From JBMNOI01 sp050942995 (GTDB lineage: Bacteria > Chloroflexota > Anaerolineae > UBA1429): 5,409 nt of DNA. The position numbers and the translations under genes were made by a program. The DNA lies in contig JBMNOI010000171.1 of the NCBI GenBank assembly GCA_050942995.1, positions 1-5,409 on the forward strand. Reading direction: 5' to 3'. Of this stretch, positions 4,164 through 5,409 are shown in pieces (within the stretch, counting starts at the first letter, position 1; every line of letters starts with the position of its first letter). The notes beneath the pieces are model-generated. The model made no database searches and was not told the origin of the DNA. It saw nothing but the letters and a program-made list of their open reading frames with translations.

Positions 4164-5219
4164 ATGAACAATCCCGAGCCAGGGCTGGTGGTTCTTTTTG
4201 GTTCCGGTGAGATTGCTCCCGGGGCTCAGTCCATCTACGACCATCTGTTTCGTGCTCTGGCCAGGCCGATCCGCCTCGCGATCCTCGAAACTCCGGCCGG
4301 CTTTGAGCTGAACTCGCCCCAAGTCGCAGGGCGCATAGCCGATTATGTCACCCATCACCTGCAGAATTACCGCCCCGACATTACGGTGATCCCCGCGCGG
4401 CATCGAGATACGCCGTTCAGTCCGGATAACCCCTCCATCGTCGAACCGCTATTGGAGAGCAACGCCATCTTTTTGGGGCCCGGCAGCCCCACCTATGCCA
4501 TCCGCCATCTCCGGAACAGCCTGGCCTGGCATATGTTGCAGGCCCGCCACCGACTCGGCAATGCCATCATCATGGCCAGCGCGGCAACCATCGCCAGCAG
4601 CGCGTGGGCATTGCCGGTATACGAGATATACAAAGTCGGTGAGGATCCGCACTGGGTGCCCGGCCTGAATCTATTCGGTCCCTTTGGCCTCGATCTGGTA
4701 TTCGTCCCGCATTGGGATAACCGTGAGGGCGGGGATGATCTGGATACCAGCAGGGCATTTATCGGGCGTAGCCGATTCGATCTTTTGCGCGATCAGTTGC
4801 CGGATGAAACAACCATCGTCGGCATCGACGAGCATACGGCGCTCATCATCGATATCGCGCAAAAGATGTGCCGTGTCATGGGGCGTGGGGGCGTCACGAT
4901 TCTGCGAGAAGAGGCCGAACAGGTACACGCGAGTGGGACGAATTTTCCGCTGGCAGAGCTCGGGCATTGCCACGATATCGATCCCGAACAGGGATTGCCC
5001 GCCGATGTCTGGCAACAGGCGCTGCAAACGCAATGCCGATTGAATCGCCCCACTCCGCCGCCTGCCGAGGTTCTCTCTCTGGCCGATCAGCGCCAGGCAG
5101 CCCGGAAGAGGCGAGATTGGGCCGTCGCCGATGCATTGCGCGATCGCATCCAGCAGATGGGCTGGCAGATCAACGACACACTCGATGGGTTCGAGCTCGT
5201 CTCGATCGATGAGGAATAG
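4164..5219 (+). CDS. Peptidase S51/cyanophycinase-like protein with a CysRS-like C-terminal tail
   Basis: A 351-aa two-part protein. Residues 1 to about 270 resemble peptidase S51 (PepE/cyanophycinase, a class I glutamine-amidotransferase-like fold): LFGSGEIAPG (11-20), FLGPGSPTYAIRHL (103-116), the nucleophile-elbow region IIMASAATIASSAWALPVYEIYKVG (135-159), FVPHWDN (180-186) and GIDEHTALI (220-228). The elbow reads MASAAT instead of the usual G-x-S-A-G-A; Ser139 is the candidate nucleophile, but with altered glycines, so peptidase activity is uncertain. Residues about 303-345 match the extreme C-terminus of cysteinyl-tRNA synthetase: LADQRQAARKRRDWAVADAL, then RDRI, GWQINDT and DGFEL, compared with the CysRS pattern R-x-x-A-R-x-x-[KR]-D-[WF]-x-x-A-D-x-[IL]-R-D, G-[IV]-x-[IL]-x-D-[TS], G. 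No CysRS catalytic domain (HIGH, KMSKS) is present. Third gene of the operon, 35 nt after the Rieske gene. No signal peptide. Substrate unknown. Confidence 0.82.
   Translation: MNNPEPGLVVLFGSGEIAPGAQSIYDHLFRALARPIRLAILETPAGFELNSPQVAGRIADYVTHHLQNYRPDITVIPARHRDTPFSPDNPSIVEPLLESNAIFLGPGSPTYAIRHLRNSLAWHMLQARHRLGNAIIMASAATIASSAWALPVYEIYKVGEDPHWVPGLNLFGPFGLDLVFVPHWDNREGGDDLDTSRAFIGRSRFDLLRDQLPDETTIVGIDEHTALIIDIAQKMCRVMGRGGVTILREEAEQVHASGTNFPLAELGHCHDIDPEQGLPADVWQQALQTQCRLNRPTPPPAEVLSLADQRQAARKRRDWAVADALRDRIQQMGWQINDTLDGFELVSIDEE
5070..5198 (+). other. Segment encoding the CysRS C-terminal-like helical tail
   Basis: Encodes residues 303-345 of the S51-like protein. The charged helix with R310, A313-R314, D318-W319, A322-D323 and R326-D327, followed by G333-W334 and D338-T339, follows the order of conserved residues at the end of bacterial CysRS. 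In CysRS this part belongs to the region after the anticodon-binding helices. A proline-rich linker (RPTPPPAE, 295-302) separates it from the S51-like domain, which supports a true domain boundary. Confidence 0.65.
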
Positions 5220-5253
5220 CCAAAGTGGAGCCGCGATCGGGTCGAGGGGATCG

Positions 5254-5409
5254 TCAGACCATGGGATAGGGGACATTTCGCCACGCCGGGCGTGGCTGAG
5301 GATAGACGTGTGAATCCACCAACTGTCTGACGCGATGCCTGAGGGCCTCTATCTCGTCGGGACTGATGAATTCGAGCAATGTGCGACACAAGTTTCCATC
5401 GGGTTGATC
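5254..5409 (-). CDS. C-terminal fragment of an unknown protein (begins beyond right edge)
   Basis: The last 51 codons of a minus-strand gene, open from the window edge to TGA at 5256-5254. The peptide includes LLEFISPDEIEALRHRVRQL (11-30), a plausible amphipathic helix, and ends with the Pro/Trp-rich VYPQPRPAWRNVPYPMV. Its composition and the helix-then-ordered-tail look argue for a real protein over the competing frames here, none of which looks protein-like or has a Shine-Dalgarno. It converges on the S51-like gene, with 34 nt between the two stop codons and no clear terminator. I do not recognise the family. Start, total length and function cannot be seen. Confidence 0.6.
   Translation of the reverse strand, partial: DQPDGNLCRTLLEFISPDEIEALRHRVRQLVDSHVYPQPRPAWRNVPYPMV

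Noticed and set aside
4671..5276. A 201-codon minus-strand open frame opposite the S51-like gene.
   Set aside because: It lies antisense to a well-supported gene, has no recognisable motif, and overlaps the different-frame C-terminal fragment at 5254-5409.

Overview
The window looks like chromosomal DNA from a GC-rich bacterium. Chloroflexota (Anaerolineae-like) is my best guess. This rests on the general look of the GroEL and GroES proteins, HrcA/CIRCE-type heat-shock control, a tiny bS22/AURKAIP1-COX24-type ribosomal protein, and a pair of uroporphyrinogen-decarboxylase (URO-D) superfamily methyltransferase-like genes. It is an inference from family resemblance and no search was run. I see no transposase, phage gene, CRISPR array, tRNA or rRNA.

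Left part (1-712, minus strand): a groES-groEL operon. groEL runs off the left edge, so only its first 47 codons are present. Upstream of groES is a near-consensus sigma-70-type promoter (TTGACA, 17-bp spacer, TATCCT). A clear CIRCE operator overlaps its -10 box and predicted start, so HrcA repression of the chaperonin operon is expected. The leader carries an extra exact copy of one CIRCE half.

Middle (713-1176): a divergent extended -10 promoter and a very strong Shine-Dalgarno drive a 30-codon gene for an extremely basic bS22-like protein. A 14-bp perfect hairpin follows and separates it from the convergent gene.

Right part (1177-5219): two divergent URO-D superfamily genes share a roughly 200-bp intergenic region with a good promoter in each direction. 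The minus-strand copy (419 aa) keeps an H-x-C...H metal-site pattern like that of the MtaA/MtbA/CmuA-type methyltransferases. The plus-strand copy (364 aa) has lost it. The plus-strand copy heads a tight three-gene operon with a 116-aa Rieske [2Fe-2S] protein and a 351-aa protein. The last protein is a peptidase S51/cyanophycinase-like domain fused to a tail resembling the extreme C-terminus of cysteinyl-tRNA synthetase. This operon is the least explained and most interesting part of the window. Its joint role is unknown; methyl-group or demethylation redox chemistry is a guess from the URO-D plus Rieske pairing.

Right edge (5254-5409, minus strand): the last 51 codons of a convergent gene of unknown function, whose beginning lies outside the window.
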